The notes beneath the pieces are model-generated. The model worked only from the letters and a program-made list of their open reading frames with translations. It was not told the origin of the DNA and did no database searches. The translations under genes were made by a program, and so were the position numbers. A DNA stretch of 64,000 nucleotides from Enoplolaimus lenunculus (taxonomy: Eukaryota > Nematoda > Enoplea > Enoplida > Thoracostomopsidae). Where the stretch lies: the NCBI GenBank assembly GCA_030248215.1, contig JASANG010001006.1, positions 186,001 to 250,000 of the forward strand, written 5' to 3'. The stretch's first letter is position 1, and each line of letters opens with the position of its first letter. This document shows, piece after piece, positions 32,511 to 43,061 of this stretch.

Positions 32511-35500
32511 GTAAGTCGAACAAAAGGATTGTAAATTTAACTTGATCCAGACGCCATATTGTCACGCTTGTAAGCATCTATTGCCAGTTAGTAATAAGTT
32601 ATCAAAAAAGCGGATAACGTCATCGACAAGTCTCAAAAATAGCCAAAATCGGTTCAATTTAATTGTAAAAAACAATTTTCTGCTTCAAAAGTTACAAGAC
32701 CTGACGTTAACTAACTGGCAATAGTTGACAGAACGTAAATTGAATTGAACTGTTTTTGACGGTGCTTTGAGACTACCCTTTGGTTAATTATATTTCAAGA
32801 AATTTAACCTATTGTTAAAATTAGAAGATTTTTTCTGGGGTTGAAAATAGTTCTTAATTAGTAAATCTCACAAAGTTGTAGACTGTTTGCGGACACCGGA
32901 CTAATAAACTTTATTCTTCTTTCGGTCTATGTTAACTGTAAGGGCCTGTCTGCTATGTCTGAGTTTAAGCCTAAACATAAGCGTAAGCCTGACTTTCCTA
33001 GTGTCTAAGTTCGTCTCTTTCTCAATGGGCAGGTCCTACAATTTGTGCCATTAATGTTTTAAATTGATGAACCAGAATCAGTAGGCAATTTGCATTTTGA
33101 CTGTATATTCCAACATTTTTCGTGGTCAAAATTTATTCGTTTGTGAAATTGAAGTAAAAGTTTATGCCTGGATGATTGGTGGAAATAAAAAATTAATTTC
33201 TTAAAATAAAATTTCAAAAAAATTAAAAAATTGGTTTGCGACTTTGACAACGAGCACACGGGTGAATTATTTGACAGTTCGCTAAAAATAAAATAGTAAT
33301 CAAATAATTAAAGTTCAATTTGTATCAATGCTTATCATTAGCTGTTGATGCAGACAAATTAAAAGTATCTTCGTAAGCATGACCATATCCATTCATTCGC
33401 ACAATTAAAATTTCAGCTTTATGCTATTGCACCATTTGACCATTTAAGCGCTTGAAATCATATGGGAAATGCTAATTGTGATTACGTCCCATATCCTAAA
33501 CTACTTATGTATGGCAACTATCATCAGTTAGTAGTAGGTTTTCAAACTTACTAATTATTACAGTTGTTGAACTCAAAGTTAGTACAGAGGTTGAGCAAAT
33601 TATATGAGACAAATGTGCTGAATTTTGAGCCTCGGCATTCATGGTTCGAATGTTTCATGACATTATCACCAACTGGTGATATGTGCTACACACTTTTGAG
33701 AATGCGGGCCAAGGTAAACAGAAAGCAACGCAAATCGTTACCGCTCTTGATATTTCTTCTTCAACGAAAATAAACATTAAAGTAATTTGACTCTTCAAAT
33801 CTCACAAATTTTTTACAGAAACTCAGGTAATTTTGGTTGATGTTTTCAAATAAACTAGAAAGATATATGTAAATATTTATCGTAGTTACATAAGCTTACC
33901 CTATATATACTATGGAATAAAGTTGTGAATGTCTGCGTTATATTTCAGATGGATTCAACAAACACAACTTCCGCAAAGACGCCACTTCAAATGTTGGCAG
34001 CAACTTGTAACAGCATTGGATTACCGGATCCACATCACCATCCAGTGAAAGGAAAAACGATTCTGCCTTTGGATTGTAATTCAACCGGGGGAAAACATGA
34101 AGGAAGAAGTGGGAAATCAGGAGGAGGAACTAACGACAACAAAAGTACAACTTCTCCAAAGTTTGCTGAAACAGAAAGCAAAAATAGCAACAACAAAACA
34201 AATCGTTCATCACGAACAGCAGTGAATGGAATTCTTTCACCGTGTGGAAAATCACCTGGAAGCAAAGGAGGTGGAAAAACACACAAAGAGCAACAAAATG
34301 GATCGAAGCGGCAAGAAGCAATTTCTCCACTGTCAACAACAACTTCTGGAAGCAGTGGAACAGGAACAAGTCAACTGACAAACGGAAATGCGGAGATGAA
34401 TCTTGAGATTTCCGGTGGATCGACGAAGAAAACGGGAAACACTACGGGACAAATTGGAAGCGCAAAAAATGGCGACGAATCAAGGATTTCACCAGTCACT
34501 GCAGTGAGTACAACTGGACAGATTTTGCCTGCGACGCTTCCTCCATCAACGAATTCTGGGTCAAAATGCTGCTCGTTTATGCCTGGAGCGGCTCCTGCTT
34601 CAATGCTGGGCGGTTCTGTACCTTTGCTGCCTTGTCCTCCGTTGCCGAGTAACCCAATAGCCAGCGGTCTACAGTCTCAATCTTTGGCGTTAGCGGCTCT
34701 TCAATCATTCAGCAACGGAAATCATCATCCAATCTTTGGTCCGACACCAGCTCACAGTGGAAATTTGGGTCCATCTGCCGGAAACCTCTTGCATCATCAC
34801 TCAGTTCCGCCTTTGGTCCCTGGTTCCTTGCCTCCGAACATGGCAAATCTCTCTCCAAATTCCGCTTACAGTTTTCATTTGGCAGCAGCTGCGGCGGCGA
34901 TTCAACAACAACAGCACCAAAATCAAATTGCCGGGGTATCACTCAATGGAAGTCATTCTTTAGAGTTGACGCATGGTCCAGGAGTCAACAACCCTGTGGC
35001 TGGGCTCTGTCGCGATCCGTGTTGCAAGAGTTGTCCACCAGGAGGGCCTTTTGCTAATTTGCCGCCTGCGAGTGTTTTACCACTGTTGTATTCTGCAGGG
35101 CTGGCACTTGGGGGTCCACCAATGCCATTCACACCTGTGACTGGAACGACTGGAACTAATGTTTCAGCCCCTCCCTTAAAGTGTCCTCTTGGCTGCAATC
35201 TGGGTCAATGTTCGGGATTAGGTTCTCATCTTCCGAGTCACAATTTTTCTTTTCCGGCTACCACAAGTTCCGGTGGAAGTATTTCAGATTTCTGGTCCTG
35301 GCTTTGCAATATGTCGTCTAACAGATCCAATGTTGCTGCCATGAATTCGCTGGTTTCCGGTGCACCTTCTTCTGGCCTCAATAATCAACCTGGAACAACT
35401 CAAACAGGAGTGACATCAAACAACGCGTTCTCGGTCGCTCCTGGCAACAGTTTTCCGTCTTCGGCGGCGGCTATTTTTGCTGCAATTGCTGCCAGTCAAC

Positions 35501-36231
35501 AACAACAACAAATTGCTCAGTCAACACAATGCAATAACAACATCAACAACACAAGCGCAGAAACTCCTCCCATTGTTCAAGCATCCAAATGCCGCAGCTC
35601 AAACACTTCACCATTGATTGACCCAAGTAGAAATACTCCTGTAACAGATCGTCAAACAGGAGTCACAAATAATAATGGAACAGGAGTGATAATGTGTCAT
35701 TGGGTGTCTCCGGATGCGAACAATCAACCGTGTGGACAGCAATTCAGCAGCTCCGACGAACTCTTTGAACATATTCGAACCGCGCACACAATGATCGGGT
35801 CGAAATCTGATCAAACCGGTGTACAAGCTGTTACTGCAACAGCAACAACAACAATCGACGTCAAACGCGAAGACTCGTTACAAACTAGCCATACTCCAAG
35901 CACTCCTGGCGAGAGCAATTCTGTGTTGATGACTCCCGATAAGCCAAATTTTGACCAATTCAATAGCACTCCTGTAACGACATCTGCTATACACCCAGCT
36001 ATGTCTTGTTTAATCGCGAGCCTCACGGCCGGAAAATCAACTACTCTTCTCCCCGAAAGCACTCCTGTAAGTATTTCAACTGTTATTCCTCAAAATATAA
36101 CAGGAGTCTCGTCTTCCATTTCACCATCCACTCGTGCACGCTCATCGCCGCGAACAATGTTTTTGTCTAATTTAGCCGCACTTTCAATGCTAACTAGATA
36201 TCATCCGTACAATAAAGCAGCAGTGGGTTAA
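32436..36231 (+). CDS. noc: NET-family zinc-finger repressor (noc/elbow, ZNF503/ZNF703 type), two coding exons
   Basis: Join 32436-32510 with 33949-36231, giving 785 residues. NET proteins are nuclear transcriptional corepressors that pattern limbs, eyes and neural tissue in other animals. Exon 1 gives MIIEGN and NGYLCPDLAPATT, matching the N-terminal motif that flies write as QYLxPDYLxPLPTT. Exon 2 opens MDSTNTT and KTPLQMLAATCNSIGLPDP (residues 35-53), the Sp-like motif (SPLALLAQTCSQIGKPDP in vertebrates). A Cys box, CRDPCCKSC, is at 379-387. One C2H2 finger has C608, C620, H633 and H638, with the unusually long 11-residue gap between cysteines that this family shows. The C-terminus has LTRYHPYNK. 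Between are Ser/Asn/Thr-rich low-complexity DNA, poly-Ala and Gln tracts. Longer than fly noc or human ZNF703. The orthology to noc versus elbow is not resolved. Confidence 0.93.
32579..32725. mobile_element. Small inverted-repeat element in the intron
   Basis: TATTGCCAGTTAGT at the left and ACTAACTGGCAATAG at the right are inverse across about 145 bp. Family unknown, seen once. Confidence 0.55.
33485..33710. mobile_element. Family I element in the intron
   Basis: GGCAACTATCATCAGTTAGT at the left and ACCAACTGGTGATATGTGCT then CACTTTTGAGAATGCGGGCC at the right. Shared interior AGTTGTTGAACTCAAAG. Relatives lie at 38012, 38460, 46957 and 47255. Confidence 0.72.
33949..36231 (+). other. noc: noc-like exon 2, 760 codons plus stop
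   Basis: Acceptor AG at 33947-33948. It carries the Sp-like motif, Cys box, zinc finger and C-terminal motif, and ends at TAA (36229-36231). The terminal region contains a strong-looking donor, GTAAGTATTTC at 36066, and a possible acceptor 37 nt later, but use of it would shift frame and lose the RYHPY end, so I treat it as unspliced. Confidence 0.92.
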
Positions 36232-36365
36232 ACTGTTTACAGCATTGGTGAACCTTGAAATTTGGACTTATCAGGGCGCGGTCCTTAAAAATGACCGATC
36301 TATTGTTGCATTAAATAGAATTTCAAGATTAATAACAATTAGTTTACGGAACTAAATGCCAGCAC

Positions 36366-36371
36366 AATAAA
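36366..36371 (+). terminator. Polyadenylation signal AATAAA
   Basis: The first AATAAA after the stop codon, 135 bp downstream, on the gene's strand. It gives a short 3' UTR that ends before the tandem array at 36505. Confidence 0.65.
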
Positions 36372-36504
36372 CTAGCATTGAGTAAATTGCGGAGTATGAT
36401 TATTGTACCCATAAATTTTGATTCGTGGAAACAGATGCCGAAAATCGACGCACCATGTTTGCGCGTTAAACATAATTGGTCGATGGTTACCGGTTGTTGT
36501 TGAC

Positions 36505-37114
36505 ATGACCAAGAGTGCATAATGACAAGACTGTGCAACTGGGTACATGACCAAGAGTGCATAATGACAAGAGTGTGCAACTGGGTACATGACCAAGAGT
36601 GCATAATGACAAGAGTATGCAACTGGGTACATGACCAAGCGTGCATAATGACAAGAGTGTGCAACTGGGTAAATGACCAAGAGTGTATAATGACAAGAGT
36701 GTGCAACTGGGTACATGACCAAGAGTGCATAATGACAAGAGTGTGCAACTGGGTACATGACCAAGAGTGCATAATGACAAGAGTGTGCAACTGGGTACAT
36801 GACCAAGAGTACATAATGACAAGAGTGTGCAACTGGGTACATTCTGTGTACAACAGAATGTACTCAGCCCACGTTGTGTTTTGGCCTACCCCCTTATTTT
36901 CGGGGTGGGGTAAATTGTGCTAGTATTTGCAATTTAATCTCAAGTTGCCCCGATTATATTATTCAAGCCTATATTGGCTATGCGGTTCAAGTGGTTACTA
37001 CCCTCCTAATCAGGGTGGGGGTCGGACAAAAATAGAACGCACGCGGGTATATTTTTTACCATGCAGAACCAAAGTAGTTGCACACTCTTGTTTAAGAGTG
37101 ATCATACACTCTTG
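36505..37114 (+). mobile_element. Family R element, copy 2, with expanded 42-bp array
   Basis: Eight exact-length 42-bp units (ATGACCAAGAGTGCATAATG, ACAAGAGTGTGCAACTGGGTAC) fill 36505-36840. The last joins the R body, ATTCTGTGTACAACAGAATG and TTTTGGCCTACCCCC. The right end, GTAGTTGCACACTCTTG, is the inverse of the array's CAAGAGTGTGCAACT, and a second CACTCTTG follows. So the array is an amplified left terminus. 42 is a multiple of 3, so long frames appear on both strands but are not genes. Confidence 0.85.
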
Positions 37115-37229
37115 ATATGAGCGACTATTAAAGACGTGGTACAGTGTTGTGATATTTGAATTTTTGTAATTTATGTAAATTTTCTTCATGCATTAATCAT
37201 GGACTTATTAGTGGTTTATCAATATATAT

Positions 37230-37426
37230 GACCAATGTAAAGAACAGGGGCGGAACAGTATTTATAATAAGCATATGCCTAAGCCTAAACCTAAGCCTAA
37301 GCGTAATAATGAGTTTACTCCTAAGCCTAGCCTAAGCCTAAGACAGGCAAAAAATTAGTCTGAAGCTTAAGCTTACTCTATTCTAGTCCCACAAAAGACG
37401 TGCCGCCCCTGATCTTTACATGGGCC
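37230..37426 (-). mobile_element. Family A element, full length
   Basis: GACCAATGTAAAGAACAGGG to CCCTGATCTTTACATGGGCC. Interior CCTAAGCCTAAACCTAAGCC and GAGTTTACTCCTAAGCC. Confidence 0.92.
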
Positions 37427-37502
37427 ATATATTAATTGAATATTGTTTGATTTTATTCCAAAATCCATTGTAAACCGTCGCGATCCTTCTATTTTGTGTT
37501 TC

Positions 37503-37667
37503 GGACCATTTAAAGATTAGGGCGGAGCGTATTTCTGCGGGACTGCAACAGAGTAAGCGTAAGCTTTAGACTAATTTTTTGCTTAGGCGTAGGTGTATGC
37601 TCATTCTTATACTTTGGCTTAGAATTATGCTTCTACTACTGTTACAGCCCTGTTCTATACATTAACC
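37503..37667 (+). mobile_element. A/C hybrid TTAGGC-type element
   Basis: A-type left end GGACCATTTAAAGATTAGGG; C-type right end CAGCCCTGTTCTATACATTA. Confidence 0.8.
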
Positions 37668-37793
37668 AGTTTTGCGGTCGTCCGAAGTTGGCCAAACGAG
37701 TCGTTAAATAGTCTTATTGATTGGGGATGATCATGGGTTTTTCCGATCAACCGGTATGAGTAACCCAATTTGCACTGGAAGTACCAACCATTA

Positions 37794-37942
37794 GGCCCAT
37801 TTTACTTTAAGGGGCGTCCAGATTTCTGGTGGTTCTACAAAAGAGTAGGTTTAGATTCTAGATTACCTTTTTTGCTTAGGCTTCGGCTTAGGCTTAGGAA
37901 TACGCTTAATCTACTCTTACGCCCCTAAAAGTAACATTGGCC
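37794..37942 (+). mobile_element. Family B element with perfect 8-bp duplication
   Basis: GGCCCATTTTACTTTAAGGG to GCCCCTAAAAGTAACATTGG then CC. AACCATTA stands immediately on both sides (8 of 8). The 149-bp body has one TTAGGC block. This is among the best copies for defining the target duplication. Confidence 0.95.
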
Positions 37943-38011
37943 AACCATTATATAGCATCAGACAAGTAGAATTGAAACAGCGTCATAAACAGTCTGCGAC
38001 TTTTTGTGTTA

Positions 38012-38226
38012 AGCCCATATCTTTAAATGCATATAGCACCTATTACCAGTTAGCGATAGGTTTTCAAACATACGAGCTCGTACAATTACAGATGTCAAAA
38101 TTTGTCGAAGTAGGGTAAATCAAATGCAAAAATTGTAATGAATGTCTATTAATTAATCATTTATAATTTGAAAGTTTCAAGACTTATCACCAACTGGTAA
38201 TAGGTGCCACACACATTAGAGGTCGC
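38012..38226. mobile_element. Family I element
   Basis: AGCCCATATCTTTAAATGCA then AGCACCTATTACCAGTTAGC; right end ACCAACTGGTAATAGGTGCC. The inverse pair TATCACCAACTGG / CCAGTTAGCGATA defines the arms. Confidence 0.75.
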
Positions 38227-38459
38227 GGTTTATAGATTTTGAGTCGTTAAGTACAGAACTTAAAATTATTTTTCGTAAAATTTCCTTTTTTGTTTATTCC
38301 GACAGAGTTTCTGCAACTGTTCGCTGTTGTTTGCATTGTTATATTCATAACATTTCATCTGCGATACTGTTTTCAGTATCAATTTTGATTCCGGATGCCT
38401 GAAAATCTTAATTTTCTCAGTTCAGCGTAGTTCAGACAAAGCCCTAAAATAGACATCTA

Positions 38460-38865
38460 AGCCCGTATTCTCAAATGTGTTTAGCACCTATCACCAGTTG
38501 ATGATATGTCCTGTAATTATGGAACCATCGCATGGTCAGGTTCGAAATTCAGCATACTGTTCGCTTTTGATTTGTCCTACTTCTGTACAAATTTTGAGAT
38601 CTACAATTGCAGATGATCGTTAGTTTGAAAACCTATCGCTAACTGATGATAGGTGCTGTACCCACAATGGCGGATCCATGGGGGGCCACCCCGGCCGTGC
38701 CTCCCCCCAACAGCATTTCGACAAAAATTATACAGGAATTTTGTGACAATAGTTCGTGGTTTGTGTGTGGGTCAAAAGTAAGTTTATTAACTGTGAAATT
38801 TTGCCCCCCCCCCCATTTTGAGATCCTGGATCCACCACTGTGTACCCATTTGAGAATATAAGCCC
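38460..38865. mobile_element. Family I element with nested hAT-like insertion
   Basis: GCCCGTATTCTCAAATGTGT at the left and TTTGAGAATATAAGCCC at the right are inverse. AGCACCTATCACCAGTTGAT pairs with CTAACTGATGATAGGTGCTG. The right arm is split at TGTACCCA by the element at 38665. Confidence 0.82.
38665..38840. mobile_element. Family H hAT-like element with perfect 8-bp duplication
   Basis: CAATGGCGGATCCATGG at the left and CTGGATCCACCACTG at the right are inverse; TGTACCCA flanks both sides. A CAGTGGCGGATCC-type end with an 8-bp duplication is the usual hAT pattern. 176 bp, non-coding. Confidence 0.88.
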
Positions 38866-39290
38866 TGAACCAAATAATTTTTTGCTAAAATGACTTTAGT
38901 TGCGTTAGGCTTCTTGCTCGCGAGCCTTTTTTCACAATTTTATATCGTGCCGCCAACTTTTGTCAGGAATTTCGTAATCCACCACGTTTTTCTGAGAATT
39001 TCAGTTAAGATCTGTTTTGGAAGTTATATTCACTATTTTCTTAGTTTCATATAATAATGACCATAATAATCCATATATTTGACAATAAACTAGCTTCTTT
39101 CTGTTGAATTCAATAATAAATTTGTTACTTCTAGGTAGTGGTGCAATTTTTTCGGGGGGGGGAAGGGCTAGACAACCCCCGAAATAATTATGCCCCCAGT
39201 TTTCACTTCATTAATGCCAAACTTGTTACAACGTTGAAAAACTTATCGGGCCAATAACAAATACTTCATGACGGGCTAGTTTAAAATCCG

Positions 39291-39471
39291 GGCCCATAAG
39301 ATCAGGGCAGAACATTTTTCTGTGCGATTAGAATAGAGTAAGCTTAAGCTTTAGACTGATTGTTTTTTTGGCTTAGACTTAGGAATAAACTCTTTCTTAC
39401 GCTTAGGCTTAAGCTTAGGTTTAAAAATATGCTTATAAGTTACTGGTCCGCCCCTGTTCTTTACATTGGCC
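39291..39471 (+). mobile_element. Family A element
   Basis: GGCCCATAAGATCAGGGCAG to CCCCTGTTCTTTACATTGGC. Flanks AAAATCCG and AAAACCTG agree at 6 of 8. Confidence 0.88.
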
Positions 39472-39643
39472 AAAACCTGCAATATTTTAAAAGAGTTGCG
39501 CGTCTGCTACACGGACAGTATTTTTAAATATCCGCTTTTCATTTCGGTTGTTTTGATTACTATCCATATGTTTTGAAATCTTATAAGCAATGTCACAAAT
39601 GGCCGATCCAAGAGATGCAATTTAGGCCTAGGTCCTACCCAGG

Positions 39644-39800
39644 GTAGAACCGGATGTGCGGCTCCAACTCCGGCAAAAAGTCGACATCCGGCTCCGAAAT
39701 TCTAACTTGCCAGATATTTTTTAAAAACTTCAAAAAATTTACACCATCATTAATATTTGTCAGGGTTCCAACCGGAACTAGATTTTGTCGGATGCGGAAT
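39644..39800 (+). mobile_element. Family N fragment
   Basis: AGGGTAGAACCGGATGTGCG, GCTCCAACTCCGGCAAAAAG, CATCCGGCTCCGAAAT; a second N-like end, AGGGTTCCAACCGGAACTAG, follows at 39760. Confidence 0.6.
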
Positions 39801-39854
39801 CAGAATCGGAAACAAATTTTTCTGTCGGAACCGAAATCGGAATCGGAGTCAAGT

Positions 39855-40572
39855 TTTTGAGCGAAGCGAAATTCCGAGCGAAGCTCGGAGTTTCGCGAAG
39901 CGTTTTATGTTTTGTACTTGGGGGTCGAAAGGTGGATGTCCGTCTGTCCGTCTCTCCGTCCGAAAAGAATCTCAGGAACGGCTAGACCGATTTTGAAAAA
40001 CTTTTTGGGTGTTAACCTCGCATTGGCCTTTTAAAATTTTAAGCCGTTTATTAGCTACAGGCTAATTTACATAATTAATTAAGCCTAAATTAGGACTTTC
40101 CACAATATTTCACTAATTATTACAGTTAGAAGCTAATTAATTTTAGCATTAAAGGGTTTTTGGGTGCGAAGAATGTGCGTAGACTGTTTACAAACCTCCA
40201 AAACTGATAATTGAGCAGGTAGCTAATAGATAATTTGCATATTAACATAGTTTATAAGTCTAAATTAGGACTTTTTACAATATTTGACTAATTATTAAGG
40301 TTAAAAGCAATATAATTTCAGCACTAAAGGGTTTTTTGGTGCGAGGAATTTGAATAAATAGTTTGCAAACGTCCAAAACCGATAATTGAATGTTAGCTAA
40401 TAGCTAATTTGCATATTAGCATAATTGACAAGACAAAACTAGGACTTTTTAAGTTATTTCAATAATTATTACGGTTTACTGAAGGTTTTTGGGTGCGAAG
40501 AATGTGAATAAATTGCTTACAAACCTCCAAAACCGATAAATGAATAGTTAGCTAACAACTAATTTGCATATT
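39855..40572 (+). repeat. Repeat with 175-bp tandem units
   Basis: The left part (39890-40010) has GGATGTCCGTCTGTCCGTCT and GGAACGGCTAGACCGATTTT, a phrase I have seen in dispersed invertebrate repeats. Then units begin AGGACTTT at 40092, 40267 and 40441 (175 and 174 bp, the third shorter). Each carries TAAAGGGTTTTTGGGTGCGA, AACCTCCAAAACTGATAATT and AATTTGCATATTA. No terminal inverted repeats were found. Confidence 0.75.
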
Positions 40573-40854
40573 ACCTTAATTGCTTACGTGCGTTGGAGCT
40601 TTGCTCAATAAATGTAGTCCCACTACGACTGGTAGTAATTCTATAAAAAAGTTAAAGGTGTATGACTTCACTTTTGTTGCAGTACGCCTTGTTCCGTTAA
40701 CGTTCACAGTTTCATTAAAAATTGTTTTTATAGCTGACGGAAATCGCGCAACAACTCGGAATATTTACTAAGAAAAAACCAACAGAATAATTGCAAATGA
40801 ACGAAACAAAACGAAACAAGCAAAATCTAAGTTCAATCATCTTAAAAAAGCAGT

Positions 40855-40920
40855 CAGCCGGAATCGAAAGTCAAATTTTGCCGGAATTTTAGCCGGAATC
40901 GGAATTCCCATGAACCCTGA
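40855..40920 (-). mobile_element. Family N end fragment
   Basis: CAGCCGGAATCGAAAGTCAA, GCCGGAATTTTAGCCGGAAT, then CATGAACCCTGA. Confidence 0.5.
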
Positions 40921-41557
40921 TATTTGTGCCAACTAATCGAGCTTATTGACTTACTTTTATGTATTTTTCTGTCACACATGTAAGGTAAATGTTGACATGT
41001 GACCGTTTGCATTGGCCTATTTTGAAATTTTGCGACACCCATCGTGAGTGGGTGCCGCAAACTTAGCCGTCCATCTTTTATAACTGTTTTGTGACCTACG
41101 AAAATCATACCCGAAATTCACATGGAAACTAACTTGTCGTTATCGCTAAAATTTTGGATAACTCTTTCTCGCATAGAGTCTACTTATTGGAGCAACAAAA
41201 TTTTAACCTGTGCAAATTTGAAACTTGCTTGAGTTTTTCGGCAGAAACTGCCCGGGGGAGGGGGGTTAATTTTTACTATGACAACGCTACTGTGAATATC
41301 GCTATTGTAAAAACGAATTCCAATTCATCACAATATAGCAGTCGCTTCAAAAATATTTAAATGATTGATGGTAATGTGATGTAAAATATACTGTTCAAAT
41401 TTGACAGCATAGTAACTTTAATGCGCTTTATAGTCGTGTACTTTTTAACTACTGTGGTGTCAACAGTAGCTTACTTCAGGCAAAGAAGCAATGGATTTCA
41501 ATTGGTTGGGGTCAAGGTAAACAGGAGTTATACAACATTTAAGTTTTTAACAATTTT

Positions 41558-41726
41558 GGCCAATGTAAATAGAACAGGTTCGTACCAGTAGAATACGCAT
41601 ACTCCAAAGCCTAAAGCGTAAAAATGAGCTTATACTTTAAGTTTAAGCAAAAACTCGTTTCAAGCTTAAGCTTACTCTATTGCAGTCATGCAGAAAAACG
41701 TTCCGCCCGTAATCATTACATGGGCC
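41558..41726 (-). mobile_element. Family A element
   Basis: GGCCAATGTAAATAGAACAG to CCCGTAATCATTACATGGGC then C. Flanks ACAATTTT and ACAATTTG match at 7 of 8. The TTAGGC interior is reduced. Confidence 0.85.
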
Positions 41727-42352
41727 ACAATTTGGAAACGTAGAGATCGCAAATTTTAGTATTAAAATTGATAAAACGCTAATGAAGAAAAATTATATAA
41801 CAATTTACACTGTATTAACTGTGTTAAATTGTTTTGCAACAATCGCAAAACGTTAACCTGGGGGATTTTGATCCTTTTCTTTAGCAACGCGAATAGTTTA
41901 TTTGATTTTTAATATTGTAAAAAACGAGACGTAAAATCAGAACCGTTTTAATTCTAAGTTATAATGCGCGCTATAGCGCTTTTATTGTATCTGGTTTTGC
42001 CTTAAGGAAATTGAAATTTTATGTGTAAAATTTAAGTTAAACCAAATTTGTAAGCATTACGGTTTGGTACCGCAAAATTGCATGATTTTAACAGTCTGTC
42101 TCGAAAGTTGCTCATCAACACTGCAGCATTCCGGCGCTTCTGCGAAAGACCATGGCTTTGATTTCATTTTAGCTATGTATTTACAATTTGTTTTTGGGCA
42201 AAACTTCGCCCCCCCACGCTCAGAACAGGAGCGCCCATACCAAACCGCAACAACTGAAATTTAAGCCATTTCCAAGAGCCAGCAATTATTAATACAGACG
42301 CAAGAAAGAACCCTCTGCATTTCAACCTGAATTTAGATTTCACAGCTACACT

Positions 42353-42618
42353 GGCCCATGTTATTTTACGGGGCGTCCAGGTTTCTGGTGGGTCTACAAA
42401 AGAGTAAGTTTAGATTCTAAATTACCTTTTTTTGCTTAGGCTTAGGCTTAGGAACTTTTGTTGCAACGCTTAGGCTTAGGCTTAGGGCTTAGGCTTAGGA
42501 ATTATTTTTTGCAACGCTTAGGCGTAGGCTTAGGAACTTTTTTGCAACGCTTAGGCTTAGGCTTAGGGCTTTGGAATAAGCTTAATCTACTGTTACGCCC
42601 CTCAAAGTAACATTGGCC
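42353..42618 (+). mobile_element. Family B element with internal triplication
   Basis: GGCCCATGTTATTTTACGGG to GCCCCTCAAAGTAACATTGG then CC, flanked by GCTACACT and GCTACAGT (7 of 8). The TTGCAACGCTTAGGCTTAGG module occurs three times, making it 266 bp against about 150-160 for typical B copies. Confidence 0.9.
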
Positions 42619-42842
42619 GCTACAGTAGTATTCACTGAAAGAATGCATATTGGCCATGAAAATGCTGAACGCGGTGAAAATCAAACGAAAAAACAGTGAT
42701 ACTAAAATGTGAAATGTCACATTTAATTGAAGTGCCAATCGTAAATTGTTACAATGAAAAGTTTTGACAGTTTTTAAATTCGTTAATGCGACTTCAGTAA
42801 AATAAAACCAAATTACTAAAGTCAGCCAATGTGAATTTGCTA

Positions 42843-43061
42843 AGCTCTATTCACACGTGCAAGTTTTTGCAGCAAAAAGTTGCACGTGTGAATGGGGCTT
42901 TTAGCAAAAACTTGCACGTCTGAATGGAGCTGTTAGCAAAAACTTGCACGTGTGAATGGGGCTTTTAGCAAAAACTTGCACGTCTGAATGGAGCTGTTAG
43001 CGAAAACTTGCACGTGTGAATGGGGCTTTTATCAAAAACTTTCACGTGTGAATGCGGCTTT
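42843..43061. repeat. 32-bp alternating tandem repeat in a family K element
   Basis: An initial palindrome (ATTCACACGTGCAAGTTTTT, GCAGCAAAAAGTTGCACGTGTGAAT) is followed by five 32-bp units that alternate between two types, CACGTGTGAATGGGGCTTTT and CACGTCTGAATGGAGCTGTT, for a 64-bp higher-order period. The first half matches the ends of the K element at 45109. Confidence 0.85.

Larger units (their letters stand above)
32511..33948 (+). other. noc-like intron 1
   Basis: Donor GTAAGT, acceptor TATATTTCAG, phase 0, 1438 bp. The exon 2 frame stays open for 8 codons before the acceptor, which tempts a start there, but that frame has no family match. The intron holds a small inverted-repeat element (32579) and a family I element (33485), and a worn TTAGGC-like fragment near 32940-33000. 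Confidence 0.88.

Noticed and set aside
33925-33948. ATG at 33925 as the start of the zinc-finger protein
   Set aside because: These eight codons lie within the intron, just before the TTTCAG acceptor, and have no family similarity; the upstream exon explains the N-terminus better.
36066-36105. Possible 37-nt intron near the end of the coding exon
   Set aside because: Too short for typical splicing, shifts the frame, and would remove the conserved RYHPY end.
36344-36923. Open frames of 111-169 codons after the noc-like gene
   Set aside because: They are translations of the 42-bp array, open for the same arithmetical reason.
42841-43061. CRISPR-like array because of regular 32-bp units
   Set aside because: Units are directly adjacent with no unique spacers, and the context is animal DNA.
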